DNA of 64,000 bases from Nageia nagi (taxonomy: Eukaryota > Pinophyta). The first letter of the stretch is position 1; every line of letters begins with the position of its first letter. This document shows, piece by piece, positions 36,050-47,939 of the stretch. Position numbers and translations under genes: made by a program. Under the pieces are notes generated by a model. That model ran no database searches. It was not told the origin of the DNA and saw nothing but the letters and a program-made list of their open reading frames with translations. The stretch covers positions 44,020,001 through 44,084,000 of the forward strand of contig JBITNC010000001.1 in assembly GCA_050084985.1 (NCBI GenBank). Reading direction: 5' to 3'.

Positions 36050-38850
36050 TTTCTCCTATAGAAATAACAAGGTATACCATCTACAACTTAATCAAAATCA
36101 TCAAAAATATCAACAACATCATCATCATTCTTAGGAGTTGCTTGTACAATTTGATAGAGACCATATGGACCAACAATAAGTCCTACTTAATCCTATAGAG
36201 AAAGTTCCACTCTTTTATTTTCCTTTGATGTTGGAACACTGTGTGACATCTCTCCTAGAATACTAATTTTCATAAGCTAAAATTTGAAACTAACATCATC
36301 CTAGGATCCATTCTCTTCCCATGTAGGAACAAGGAATAATAATATAGGTAGCCTAAACCTCATTACAATCTAGTCTGAAAAATGTGATCAAAGCATCTCC
36401 ATTGCAATGAAGTCCCTCCTATGACTTCATACCAAATTGGTTAGAGAAATGATTTCTCTTCTCTTAATTTTTAGACTCTCAAGGTTCCACTTGATTATGG
36501 CACTATCAATAACTTTATCCAAGTATCTAACAAAGACATCTTGATAATCTTATAGACATATTTCTATTGTGCCTTTGTACCTAGGCTAAACATGTGGTTT
36601 ATGTACAAGATTTTTAAAATTTGTAATAAAGGTCTTAGGTTAGAATGTTTCTATTATCATTATAAAGTCATATACTACTATCCTCCTTTGAAACAATTCT
36701 AACTCTTATTTCCATTGTACTTGATTCAAGATCACTAAAGCAAAAGCTCTTAATTGTACTTCTTAAATAAATAAATTAGGAAGAAACTTAGCATTATTCA
36801 AAAGGAAGAAACCATGCATATAACACTCATCCATTAAAAACTTTTCATACTCTATTGCTTGGGAATAAACCTTAAGGAACTCACCATTGTCTTCCATTAA
36901 ATAAGGTATCCCTTTTTTTATTTTAACTCTTCCCATGTAGCATCATTCCTTAAGATACATATTGTATATCATGGAAGGTTTTTGAAGCTATATAACTACA
37001 TCAAACATGTTACAAACATGAACTACAACCCTCTTAATCAAATTCATGTCTTTATTCTTGTATTTTAGAATTGGAACTTCCTTGTTTAGCTTATCATTTT
37101 GTAGGGTAAGGCATTAAATTATCTCCTTTTATTTATTAGAAAAATGATCTAAAGTCTAATTTTTTTGTGATAGCACATCATGGTTTGCTTGCACATTTTC
37201 CACTAAAGATTCCCCATTGACTATGTTCTAAAAATAGTGGCTAATTCAACATTGATATCCTCAAGATTTGGTTCTAATAATCTTGATTTCTCTTATTCTT
37301 CTCCTAGAGCATCATCTAATTCTTCCCTAATGTCTTTTTTATTTTGTGTAATATCATTTAATTGCTTCTTAAGGTATTTAATCAAATCTTTATGTCTCTT
37401 AAGAATCACATTCTCTTCTATTAGCTATATACAAATTTTTACAACCTTTTTGTTGATCCTCCCTAACCTCAACATTTTCTCTCTCTACTTTACTATGTGC
37501 TTCTTCTAAAACTTTCAATTTTATTTAAAGTTATTGAATTGAAGTATCATCATTTGAAGGAGGTTGAGAAGCTGATTCGACCAACATTTCTAATGAACTT
37601 GAGGTAGAAGCCCTATTATAAACTTCCTACACAACAACAACTTCATTTTCAATTTCCATGTCCTAACTATCATCTAGAGGAACATCATGATAAGTAACCT
37701 CATCATTAGATTCATCACATAATATTTTTCTTTATTATGGTTGGGTTTTAGATAGGGTCATCAAATCTAAAGCATATCTACATCTTCTTGATTAATTAAA
37801 TGCCCATAACATAGAAGGGAAATCAAACCATGATGTTTGTCAGACTCCATATTATTATTTTTTAATTTGGATGCAACATTCTATAAACTCTAATATAGGA
37901 ATCTAGGAATAGTGTAAACATAAGATGATGCATACCTTGGAGAAATTAGTTTTTTGAGATGTTATTTGAGTAGGGTGTTGAACTGACCTTAATAGGTAAT
38001 TTATATCATAACCCACTGAGCTACCAAATTTCAAGGGTGAGGTAAATTTCTTCATTGAATCCCTTAAATATGTTCATTGGTCACATATATCTTTGCATAC
38101 TTTTCTTCCTCATGTGTAATTTTTGTAATAGGTATTTGTAATATGGTGCCTCTCTAAAAGATCTTTGCCATGCATAGGGAACCCTAATATGTTACTAATC
38201 ACCTCCTCTATGATTAGAATGGTCTATCCCATAATTGTAATAAAATCAGCTTCAAAATTCTCTAGAAACTCAAAATCTAATTCTATATGAAAACCCTAAA
38301 ATTTTTGCAAGATAGGAATCCACTAAGCTCATTCAAAAATTTTGACCACCTCATTTTTTCTCTTAAGTTTATTAATACTCCATGGTTTATCACTTTTTTC
38401 AAACACATGATTGCTAAGTACAATATGGTGATGATGAAAATACCTCCTCTATAGATGAATACACACCCAGTAACTACTACCAGAATCATTATTAGTATGA
38501 GTGCTATCATCAAGATCATGCATGCATTTTAAGTTAAGTTGACATCCATAAAATTGTTTATTCAAAGCTTTGGATTCGTACTATGTGTGTGTATTTAGTT
38601 ACTATCAAGTGTATCTTTCTTCCACATCATCTCTTCACATATGATCAAATGTATTTGACCACCTTTTGAACCCCAAGACATACTAACATACCATCAAATT
38701 TCATTAACTAATTACAAAATAGTAATAAAATATACATACCATTATAATTAGAAGTGCTAGCTCAACCAATGGTGTCAAATGATATTTATTGACAATATGA
38801 CACCTATCCTCCTCCAACTTGGTTCAAGTGCCCTGATCATAAGAAGGATG
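36050..38850 (-). pseudogene. unrecognised extra ORF downstream of integrase
   Basis: A long minus-strand region is protein-like but riddled with TAG/TGA stops. It begins near 38580 (ESKALNKQFYGCQLNLKCMH). It then shows LEFLENFEADFITIMG and EEVISNILGFPMHGKDLLER near 38160-38290, a pattern seen in plant retroelement ORFs that resemble PMD-type proteins. An acidic stretch (DESNDEVTYHDVPLDDS) follows near 37690. A coiled-coil-like part near 37400-37560 includes LKVLEEAHSKVEREN and VEVREDQQKG, and then there is a final part. It sits 3' of IN in sense orientation, where Athila elements have an extra ORF. I do not recognise the family. Confidence 0.5.
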
Positions 38851-39060
38851 CGATTGCCTGATGTGAAATGGTGTTATTGTAATTAATAAAACCACTAGAT
38901 ATAGGACCTATCACATCCTTTATGTGATTCATGTTTTCCAAATTCCTTGAAAAGGAAAACTCTATCATGGTGGTTAGAATTATGAGAATCTAGATCTAAG
39001 TGTTGTACAAGGCATAAGATATTGTAGCTAGATTCCATGTGGCATATGAGTTAGGGAATT

Positions 39061-39179
39061 CAAGACTTTGGAGGTTAGCAAAACATAAGACTCTAGATCT
39101 TAGCAACACATAAGACTTTGGAGCTAATAAAACACAAGACTCTAAAGCTTAGCGAAACACAAAACTTTGGAGCTAAAGG
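39061..39179. repeat. 25-bp minisatellite, ~4.8 copies
   Basis: Successive 25-base units read like AAGACTTTGGAG-TTAGCAAAACA or AAGACTCTAGATCTTAGCAACACA, alternating two subtypes (TTTGGAG and TCTAGA/TCTAAAG). It lies between the integrase and the extra ORF of the Athila-like element. Confidence 0.85.
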
Positions 39180-39399
39180 AAGATGAAGGTTTCATACCAA
39201 ATTTGAAGAATATGAATGTGGAGGTTGAATGTACATGATACTAAAAACACTAGAGCTTATTATTAAAGAGCTAGAAACATAAAATACCTCATAATTTAAA
39301 GATCCAACCATGTCCTTTCAGATTTTCATGGCTAATTATTTTTTTAAATATGATTCATAATTACTAATGATGATGGTTTTTCCCCAAATAAGTGCCAAT

Positions 39400-40680
39400 C
39401 ACTTGGTTTTCATTCATTTGACTACCATCATAACTAGTTTTCACCATGACTCATGTCAACTTTATTACTAAAATTGACTTATTATCCCTTTTTGGATGTT
39501 GATCAAGTTTGTTTTATAGAGGAAGATAACTCTCCCTCAACCAAACATAGGTCTACTTTTTTAATTTGCTTGGTAAATTCCCTCTTGTTCAATGTTGGAG
39601 TGCAATGTTTGAGATACTATATATTTATCAATAGACTTCATCTAAAGCCATCAATTAGTTGTAGGGACCTAACTAGCATGTATGCAATTTCCCCATGATA
39701 TATTGGTGTCTACAATCAACGAACAAGGCCCAAATTCTAGGATGAAAATAAATATGTTTCAAATTTTTGTCATGTCAAATTTTCCTTTATGATTAGATGA
39801 TTTTAGTTCAATGTAATGCTTCCAATCTTAGCTCATGTAGTTTTTTCAATTACAACACTTTATTCTTTTGAACTTCATTCAATTCTATTCCCAATTCCAT
39901 AGCAATTCTTAGGGTCTACATTTCAAATTCAATGGGGAAGAGTGATTTCTTGTCATAGAACAATTCATAGGGTGTGAATCCAATGGTATTTTTCTAGGTT
40001 GTATTGTATGCCCATACATATTCAAAAATTCTATTTGCCCAATCCTTTTAGTGAGAGGTAATGATTTATATCAAGATATTCTCTAATTCCCTTATTGGTA
40101 ACTTCCACTTGACCATTGTTATGTGTATGATATGATGAAGCATTTTTATGCTATATTCGATAATGATTCATAAAGTGTTTGATCATCTTAGATATAAATT
40201 AAGTTTCTTGATCTGAAACCAAAACCCTAGGAGCTCCAAATCATTGCATGATATTATTGTACAAGAAATTGGCTACTTTTTCCTCCTTAGCCTATATAAG
40301 AACACACACCTCTACCCATTTTGTAGTGTATTAGTATAAACCAACTAATGCTTCTTACCTTGTGAAGGGGGATTTGTTGGACCAATAAAATCCATACCCT
40401 AGCATTCAAAAGGCTCTAACACCATTTTAAGATTCAAGGATATTTATGTGTTAAGTGTGTGTCTTCCATCCTATAATATTGATCAAATTATTACACATAT
40501 AATTTTATATCCTTATGAATGGAAGGCCAATAATATCTAGCTTCAAGGACTTTATGAATTGTTATTTTCTTAGAGTAGTGATATTTAGTTGGTTCATGAT
40601 CAAAAGCTCTTATCACATCAAATACTTCATCATGGTATAAACATATTCATAGAACATGATCAAGACAATACTTGAATAAT
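39400..40680 (-). pseudogene. integrase of the Athila-like element
   Basis: Reading leftward: the zinc-binding region with HEPTKYHYSKKITIHKVLEA and YYWPSIHKDIK (about 40500-40600), then WVEV at about 40310. PRVLVSDQET lies near 40220 with the second catalytic aspartate. HFMNHYRI, SYHTHNNGQVEVTNKGI (about 40100) and a C-terminal part to about 39400 follow. Stops replace several W and Q codons. The wording is Athila-like. Confidence 0.75.
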
Positions 40681-40689
40681 AAACCATCA

Positions 40690-41300
40690 ACCCATTTGAA
40701 TGTTGAATGTTATTTCATTAGACTCTTCTTTTATTTTGTAGAAAATTCTAAAGGTACCTTCCCTATAGCTAAGTAATTTGATACATCTACAAACTAGAGA
40801 GATTGTATGGAGATGGAAAATAGTTTTTTTATCAAGAAAGGAATCTTCTACAATCTCATCATTACCTTCAATATTCAATAAAGATAGAAAATCTACCACC
40901 ACATTATCTTTACTAGGTTTATCTATGATAGTCACATTAAATTCTTATAGCCATAATAACCATCTAATGATTTGACCACTTACCACTAGTTTATTCATTA
41001 TATATCTAAGAGTTGCATGATTAGTGTGCATAAAAACCTTGATATCTAGTGATATAGTGATGAAATAATAAATTATTTAATGGAATAGATCATTGTTAAG
41101 AAATTTTTCTCCATTGTGGTGTAATTCTTCTCATCTCCAACCAAGTTTTTACTTATGTAATATATAGCATAATGAGCCTTATTCTCACCTTCATATTTTA
41201 AAATAGATCCAATGAAATTATTGGAACCATTTGTACCAATATGAACTGGTAGCTTCCAATTAGGTCCCCTTAATATAGGTATGGTCATCAATTTCTCTTT
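40690..41300 (-). pseudogene. RNase H of the Athila-like element
   Basis: The 41073-41291 frame has MTIPILRGPNWKLPVHIGTN, where the usual first-catalytic D has become G-x-N, then HYAIYYISKNLVGDEKNYTTMEK and FLTMIYSIK. The 40687-40935 frame has the following TIIDKPSKDNVVVDFLSLL (the usual I-D-x-KG-x-N-x-VADxLSR pattern). These form the RNase H and tether. A frameshift separates them. Confidence 0.8.
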
Positions 41301-41309
41301 TGTTTCCTA

Positions 41310-41929
41310 AAAGGCTACTTCACAATCAGTTTTCCATTCAAACTTAGTATCTTTATGAAATAAGATATATAGAGGGGCTACAATTTTTCTAAAATTCTAG
41401 ATAAACCTTCTATAGTAACTGACATGAGTAAGAAAACTTCTTACATCCAGTTAATTTTCTAGAGTAGGTAGATGCTTAATTACCTCAATCTTTTTTAGAT
41501 TCACTTTGATTCCTTGAACTGCGATGTGATGACCCAAAATAATACCTTCTTGAACTAACATAAAGCACTTTTTATAACTAAGAGAAAGATTATGAGTTTC
41601 ACACTTGATTAATACTTTCTCTAAGTTATTCAAAGCTTCCTTGAATGTGTCCCCATAGATTGTAAAATCATCGATGTATACTTCCACATAGTCATTAGTC
41701 AAGTTAGAATAAATGGCTAAAATAGCTTTTTGAAATTTTGTTGGTGCATTACATGAGCCAAATAGAAGGACATTGTAAGCAAATGTACCCCATGCACAAG
41801 TGAAAGTAGTCTTCTCCTAATCCTCCTTAGCAATCTGAATCTGATTATAACCATTAAAACTATCCAAAAATACAAAGTACTTCCTACTAGGGAGGTTATC
41901 AAGTGCCTTATCTATGAATGGAAAGGGAA
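41310..41929 (-). pseudogene. RT of the Athila-like element, C-terminal part
   Basis: From the insertion junction leftward: PFPFIDKALDNLPSRKYFVF, LDSFNGYNQIQIAKED, TFTCAWGTFAYNVLLFGS and a catalytic VYIDDFTIYGDTF at about 41645-41690. The thumb follows (CETHNLSLSYKKCFMLVQEG and LGHHIAVQG). The N-terminal remainder lies at 49310-49750, beyond the multimer. Apart from a five-base duplication the two parts join directly. Confidence 0.85.
41925..41929. repeat. target-site duplication GGGAA, left copy
   Basis: GGGAA precedes the TGATC start of the multimer and recurs at 49310-49314 directly after its GATCA end. Removing the insert and one copy restores a continuous RT frame (NHFP then FPFID). Confidence 0.85.
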
Positions 41930-43290
41930 TGATCTATAAACCCTAGTTCAAGATTTATTTTGGATCTCACACTTTATTAATTTTAGTGATTGCAAAAATA
42001 AAAATGCACACCAAATCAAAACCACACAAAATGATGTGCACACATAGTTACCTTGGTTCAATCGATGTGGTCTATATCCAAAAAATAATAATCTATTATT
42101 ATAGATTCTATTTCACAATGCCACTTGTATGATCTTTCTTGCTTCACTCTTTTATTTATCAAAGCTGAATCACATAATCACTATAGTCTCTCCAATAAAT
42201 CCCTTTTTTGAAGATGACTCTCTTTTCAACAAAAGTCCTTGAGCATAGTTCCACATCTCTTTTCTAAAAATGATATCTTTGGAACTACTCTTTATATTTT
42301 TTCTTTCCATCATGCTGATTATGTCATCCACTTCTTTCTCCATGGTAATAATCTTGTCCATGTTCTTTTTCTTCTTCTATGCAAGGTTGAAATGCACCTC
42401 CAATATTACTCTCATGGTTTTGTTCTTTTCCATGAATTTTATAATAAAATAGTCTTATACATTCATTTCAAACCTACACTAACTCACTCCCTTGGGAGGA
42501 AATCCACACTAAAGGAGTAAACATTTTTTCATACTCCATGTTCCCTTTCATAACATTAAGGGATTATAAATTTGGAGTTTATGGTGACATGGTGATAAGA
42601 TAATATTTGTTATTTTCCCCCTTTACAATATGCTCTCTCATCCTCACAACAATAATCTCTCTCATTTGTATTCTTGTAGCATTGTTTTGGCCTCATATGG
42701 TAATATTCTCCTATGTTTTTGGATTTTGCAAAACTATCATAACTACTTCATGTCATTTTGGCATGACCACAACTTCATGATTGTAATTCTAAATATCATG
42801 AAATTTCATCCAAGTGTTATTGGATATAATTATATTAAATAATCCAAATTTCATATTTTAAATCCTTATTGGTAGCTCTAATAATAATCATGAAGTTGGC
42901 CTCCACATAGATTTGCAACTGGCAACTATCAAAATTTTGACTATCATGAACATAGAATGATAATTTACCATTTTGTGAGCACCATAAATTTCAAGTATTT
43001 AATCTAAATTCCTTAAAATTTTAACCACATGTTCACCATAATATGAGATACCAATGATTGAAATTTTAATCTATGAATAAACATGACCTTCTTCTGATGA
43101 ATCCATCAATAGAGCCTTCCATGCATATTTTTGCATATTTTATATTTAACTCCAAATTTTGAAAAGCCATAACTTACAAACCATAGCTCTATTTTATGTA
43201 TTGTTTGAAGAATTGGAATCATGGAAGAGAGATATTTAATATGGAAGAGAATAATTGACAAAAAGAGAAACTTTAAAAAATCACCAAGTC
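41930..43290 (-). repeat. multimer LTR copy A
   Basis: Starts TGATCTATAAACCCTAG at the outer boundary and aligns with the other copies up to AATCACC at about 43290. The normal end (GACTTTGAAACCCATTTTAGATCA) is missing. In its place, about 43292-43378 repeats an LTR-internal stretch (AATGATAATTTACCATTTTG, also at about 42957) before internal sequence resumes. Confidence 0.85.
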
Positions 43291-43608
43291 ATGAATGCAA
43301 AATGATAATTTACCATTTTGTGAGTGCCATACCTTTCATGTTGTTAATCTAAATGCCTTCAAATTTTAACCACATGTCAATATAATTTTATGATGGAAAG
43401 ATTTCATCAAATGCTAATGAAAATGTTTGACTTTGAAAGTGAAAATTTTACCTCAACCTTGCATACTTTGAAATCATGAATCCAATTCATCAAATCAGGT
43501 TCTCTTGACTCCAAAGTAGGCACAACACTAAACTTTACAAAAAAGCACTTATTCATTTGTTTGAACAAGCTCCATTAGTTCCTAGTAGGAAATGATTAGA
43601 TACCAACT
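43291..43608 (-). other. multimer internal segment 1, rearranged
   Basis: From about 43380 it matches the last half of the other internal segments (ATAATTTTATGATGGAAAG, CTCAACCTTGCATACTTT, CAAAGTAGGCACAACA) and ends in the PBS region AGATACCAACT before LTR B. No coding capacity is evident. Confidence 0.75.
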
Positions 43609-44980
43609 TGATATATAAACCCTACTTCAAGATTTATTTTAGATCTCACTCTTTATTCATTTTAGTGCTTGCAGAAATAAAAATGCACACCAATTATGTA
43701 TACACATAGTTACCCTAGTTCGATTGATGTGGTCTACATCTAGAAAATAACAATCTATTATTGTAGATTCCATTTTACAATATCACTTATATGATCCTTC
43801 TTGTTTCACTTTTTTGTTTGTTGAAGCTGAATCATATAATCATTGTAGGCTCTCTCCATTGAATCCCTTTCTTGAAGATGACTCTCTTTTCAACAAAAGT
43901 CCTTGAGCATAGTTCCACATCTCTTGTCCTTTTATGACATATTTAGAACTACTCTTTATATTTTTTCTTTCTATCATGGTGATTATGTTGTCCACTTCTT
44001 TCTACATGGCAATAATCTTGTCCATGTTATTTTTCTTCTTCTATGCAAGCTTGAGATGCATCTCCAATATTACTCTCATGGATTTGTTATTTTCCATTAA
44101 TTTTACAAGAAAATAGGTTCTTATACATTCTTTTCAAATCTACACTAACTCACTCCCCTTGGGAGGAAATCCACACTAAAGGACTTAACTTATTTTTATA
44201 CTCCATGTTCCCTTTTATAACATTAAGGGATTACAAATTTGGAGTTTATGGTTACATGGTGATAAGATATTACTTTTCCTCCTTTACAATATGTTCTCCC
44301 ATACTCACAACAATAATCTCCCTAATTTGTATTCTTGTAGCATTGTTTTGGCCTCATATGGTTATATTCTCCTATCTTTTTAGATTTTGCAACACTATCA
44401 AAACTACTTCTAATGCCATTTTGGCATGACCACAACTTCATGACCATAATTTTAAATGTCACAAAATTTCATCTAGGTGTTCTTGGATATAAGTATCTTA
44501 ATTGGTAAAAATATCACATTTTAAATCCTTATTAGTATCTCCAAGCATCATCATCAAGTTGACCTCCAATGTAGATTTGAACCTAGCTATTTTCAAAATT
44601 TTGACAATCATGAACATAGAATAATAATTTATCATTTTTTGAGTACCATGCATTTCATGTAAATAATACAAATGCCTTCCAATTTTAACCAAATGTTCAC
44701 CATAATAGGAGGTACCAATATTTCAAATTGCAAGCTATGAATCCACCCAAGCTGCTTCTAGTGAATCCATCAATAGAGCCTTCCATGCATATTTTTCCAT
44801 TTTTTATATTTAACTTCAAATTTTGAAAATCCATAACTTACAAAACATAGCTCCATTTTATGTATCATTTGAAGCATTGGAATAATGGAAAAGATCTCTT
44901 TAATATAGAAGAGAATTATCAACAAAAATAGAAACTTGAAAATTACCTTTTTTTAAGACTTTGAAACCCATTTTAGATCA
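43609..44980 (-). repeat. multimer LTR copy B, full length
   Basis: 1372 bp, starts TGATATATAAACCCTACTTC and ends CCATTTTAGATCA, so the element strand runs TGATCTAAAATGG...ATATATCA. It contains the plus-strand open frames shared by the copies. Confidence 0.88.
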
Positions 44981-45478
44981 CTCATCCCATTTTATGGGCT
45001 TTTGGTCCAATGAAATCATTAGGATTAAAATAATGAAGAAAATCAATCCTCACACACAAATACATATTTACCCCTTCTTGGAATCACCTTGAATTTTCTC
45101 ATCAATTTTAATTTGCTTGGCATTTTCAAGTGCATCACTTCACATTCTCAACAAATCAAAAGCCAAATAATATTTGCTTCCAACATAACTTCCTTAGTCA
45201 TCACAACTACCAAGAAGACGGGCCCTTCTTTCCACCAGAATTCATGTCAAGATAATTTTATGATGGAAAGATTTAATCAAATGCTAATGAAAATTGCTAA
45301 CTTTGAAGTAAAAATTTTACCTCAACCTTGCATACTTTCCAACTGTGAATCAAATCCTTCAAATCATGTTCTCTTGACTCCAAAGTAGGCACAACACTAA
45401 ACTTTACAAATAAAGCACTCATTATGTTTTTCAAAATAGCTTTATTAGTTCCTAGAAAGAACTTATTTGATACCAACT
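44981..45478 (-). other. multimer internal segment 2
   Basis: 498 bp between LTRs B and C. On the element strand it starts at the PBS (GTTGGTATCAAAT beside C) and ends with AAAATGGGATGAG, a purine-rich primer tract, beside B. I see no ORF with gag or pol motifs. Confidence 0.8.
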
Positions 45479-45998
45479 TGATCTATAAACCCTACTTCAA
45501 GATTTATTTTGGATCTCACACTATTCATTTTAATGCTTGCAAAAATAAAAATGCACATAAAATGATGTACACACATAGTTACCTTGGTTCGACCAATGTG
45601 GTCTATATCTAGCAAATAACAATCTATTATTGTATATTCCATCTTACAATGTCACTTGTATGATCCTTCTTACTTCAATTTTTTGTTTTTCAAATCCAAA
45701 TCACATAATCATTGTAGGCTATCCACTAAATCCCTTTCTTGAACATGACTCTCTTTTCAACAAAAGTTCTTGAGCATAGTTCCACATCCCTTATCCCGAG
45801 ATGACATATTTAGAACTACTCTTTATCTTTTTTCTTTACATCATGGTGATTATTTCATCCACTTCTTTCTCCATGGAAATAATCTTGTCCATGATATTTT
45901 TCTTCTTCTATGCAAGCTTGAAATGCACCTTCAATATTACTCTCGTGGTTTTGTTATTTTACATGAAGTTCACAATAAAATAGAGTCTTCTACATTTT
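45479..45998 (-). repeat. multimer LTR copy C, truncated
   Basis: Starts TGATCTATAAACCCTACTTC and matches the other LTRs for about 520 bp up to GAGTCTTCTACATT. There it joins directly to the PBS-proximal end of an internal segment (CAAGCTCCATCAGTTCC). About 850 bp of LTR and most of one internal segment are deleted. Confidence 0.85.
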
Positions 45999-46034
45999 TT
46001 TTCAAACAAGCTCCATCAGTTCCCAACAAGAACT

Positions 46035-46047
46035 GCTTTGATACCAA
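46035..46047 (-). other. best-preserved primer-binding site of the multimer
   Basis: The element strand reads TTGGTATCAAAGC, one or two changes from the tRNA-iMet site TGGTATCAGAGC. Equivalents lie just before LTRs B, C and E (near 43595-43606, 45466-45477 and 47926-47937). Confidence 0.8.
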
Positions 46048-46049
46048 CT

Positions 46050-47449
46050 TAATCGATAAACCCTACTTTAGGATTTATTTTGAATCTCACACTTTATCCA
46101 TTTTAGTGCTTGCAAAAGTAAAAATTCACACCAAATCAAAAATACATAAAAAGGTGTACACACATAGTTACCTTGGTTCGATCGATATGATCTATATCCA
46201 TCAAATAATAATCAATTATTATAGATTCCATCTTATAATTTCAATTGCATGATCCTTATTTCTTCACTCTTTTATTTATCGAAGCCAAATCACACAAGCA
46301 CTATAGGCTATCCACTAAATCCCTTTCTTGAAGATGACTCTCTTTTCAATGAAAGTCCTTAAGCATAGTTCCACATCTCTTGTCCTAAGATGGCATTTTT
46401 ACAACTACTCTTTATCTTTGTTCTTTCCATCATGGTGATTATGTTGTCCACTACTTTCTCCATGGCAATAATGTTGTCCATGTTCTTTTTCTTATTCTAT
46501 GCAAGCTTGAAATGCACCTCTAATATTACTCTCATGGTTTTGTTATTTTCCATTACTTTTAGAATAAAATAGAGTCTTCTACATTCTTTTCAAACATACA
46601 CTAACTCACTCCCCTTAGAAGGAAATCCACACTAAAAGACTTTACTTTAATTCATACTCCATATTCCCTTTTATAACATTAAGGGATTACAAATTTGGAG
46701 TTTATGGTTACATGGTGATAAGATAATATTTGTTACTTTTACTCCTTTACAATATGTCTTTCATCCTCACAACAATAATCTCCCTCATTTATATTCTTGT
46801 AGTGTTGTTTTGGCCTCATATGGTTATATTCTCCTATCATTTTTGATTTTACAAAACTATCAAAGCTACTTCTAGTGCCATTTTGGCATGACCACAACTT
46901 CATGACCATAATTAAAAACATCACAAAATTTCATCCAGGTGTTCTTGGATATACATATCTTAATTGGTAATAATTTCACATTTTACATCCTTATTAGTAG
47001 CTCCAAGAATCTTCATCAAGTTGGCCTCCAATGTATATTTGCACCTAGCTATTGTCAAAATTGAACATCATGTACATAGAATAATAATTTACCATTTTGT
47101 GAGCGCCATACCTTTCATGTCATTAATCTAAATGCCTTCAAATTTTAACCACATGTTCACCATGATATGAGGTACCAATTATTCAAATTGTAAGTTATGA
47201 ATCCACCCAAGCTACTTTTGGTGAATCCATAAATAGAGCCTTCCATGCATATTTTTTCATTTTTTATATTTAACTTCAAATTTCAAAAAGCTATAACTTA
47301 CAAACCATAGCTACATTTTATGTATTGTTTTATTGTTTGAAGCATTGGAATCATGGAAGAGATATCTTTAATATAGAAGAGAATAATTAACAAAAATAGA
47401 AACTTGAAAAATCACCTTTTTTTAAGACTTTGAAACCCATTTTGGATCA
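46050..47449 (-). repeat. multimer LTR copy D, full length
   Basis: 1400 bp, starts TAATCGATAAACCC (terminal TG changed to TA) and ends CATTTTGGATCA. Aligns throughout with copies B and E. Confidence 0.88.
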
Positions 47450-47939
47450 CTCATCCTATTCTATGGGTTTTTGGTCCCACAAAACCCTTAGGATTAAAAT
47501 AATGAAGAAAATTAATCCTCACACACAAATATAGATTTACCCCTTCTTGGAATCACCTTCTTGAATTTCCTCATCAATCATAACTTGCTGGCATTTTCTA
47601 GTACATCACTTTGCATTCTCAACAAAAGAATATTTGCTTCTAACATAACTTTTTCAGTCATCATAACTACCAAGAAGATAGGCCCTTCTTCCTACCAAAA
47701 TTTATGTTGAGATAATTTTATGATGGAAATATTTCATCGAATTCTAATGAAAATTGCTAATTTGAAAGTAAAAATTTTACCTCAACCTTGCATACTTTCA
47801 AATCATGAATCCAATCCACCAAATTAGATTTTCTTAACTCCAAAGTAGGCACAACATTAAACTTTACAAACAAAGCACTCATTCTTTTTTTTTGAATAAG
47901 CTCCATCATTTCCTAGCAAGAACTACTTTGACACCAATT
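47450..47939 (-). other. multimer internal segment 3
   Basis: 490 bp, colinear with segment 2. It runs from CTCATCCTATTCTATGGG beside LTR D to the PBS (TTTGACACCAAT on the plus strand) beside LTR E. No ORF of note. Confidence 0.8.

Noticed and set aside
37237-37509. Plus-strand 90-residue open frame
   Set aside because: It is antisense to the coiled-coil part of the extra ORF, whose composition (Glu/Lys-rich) reads as Ser/Leu/Phe-rich on the other strand.
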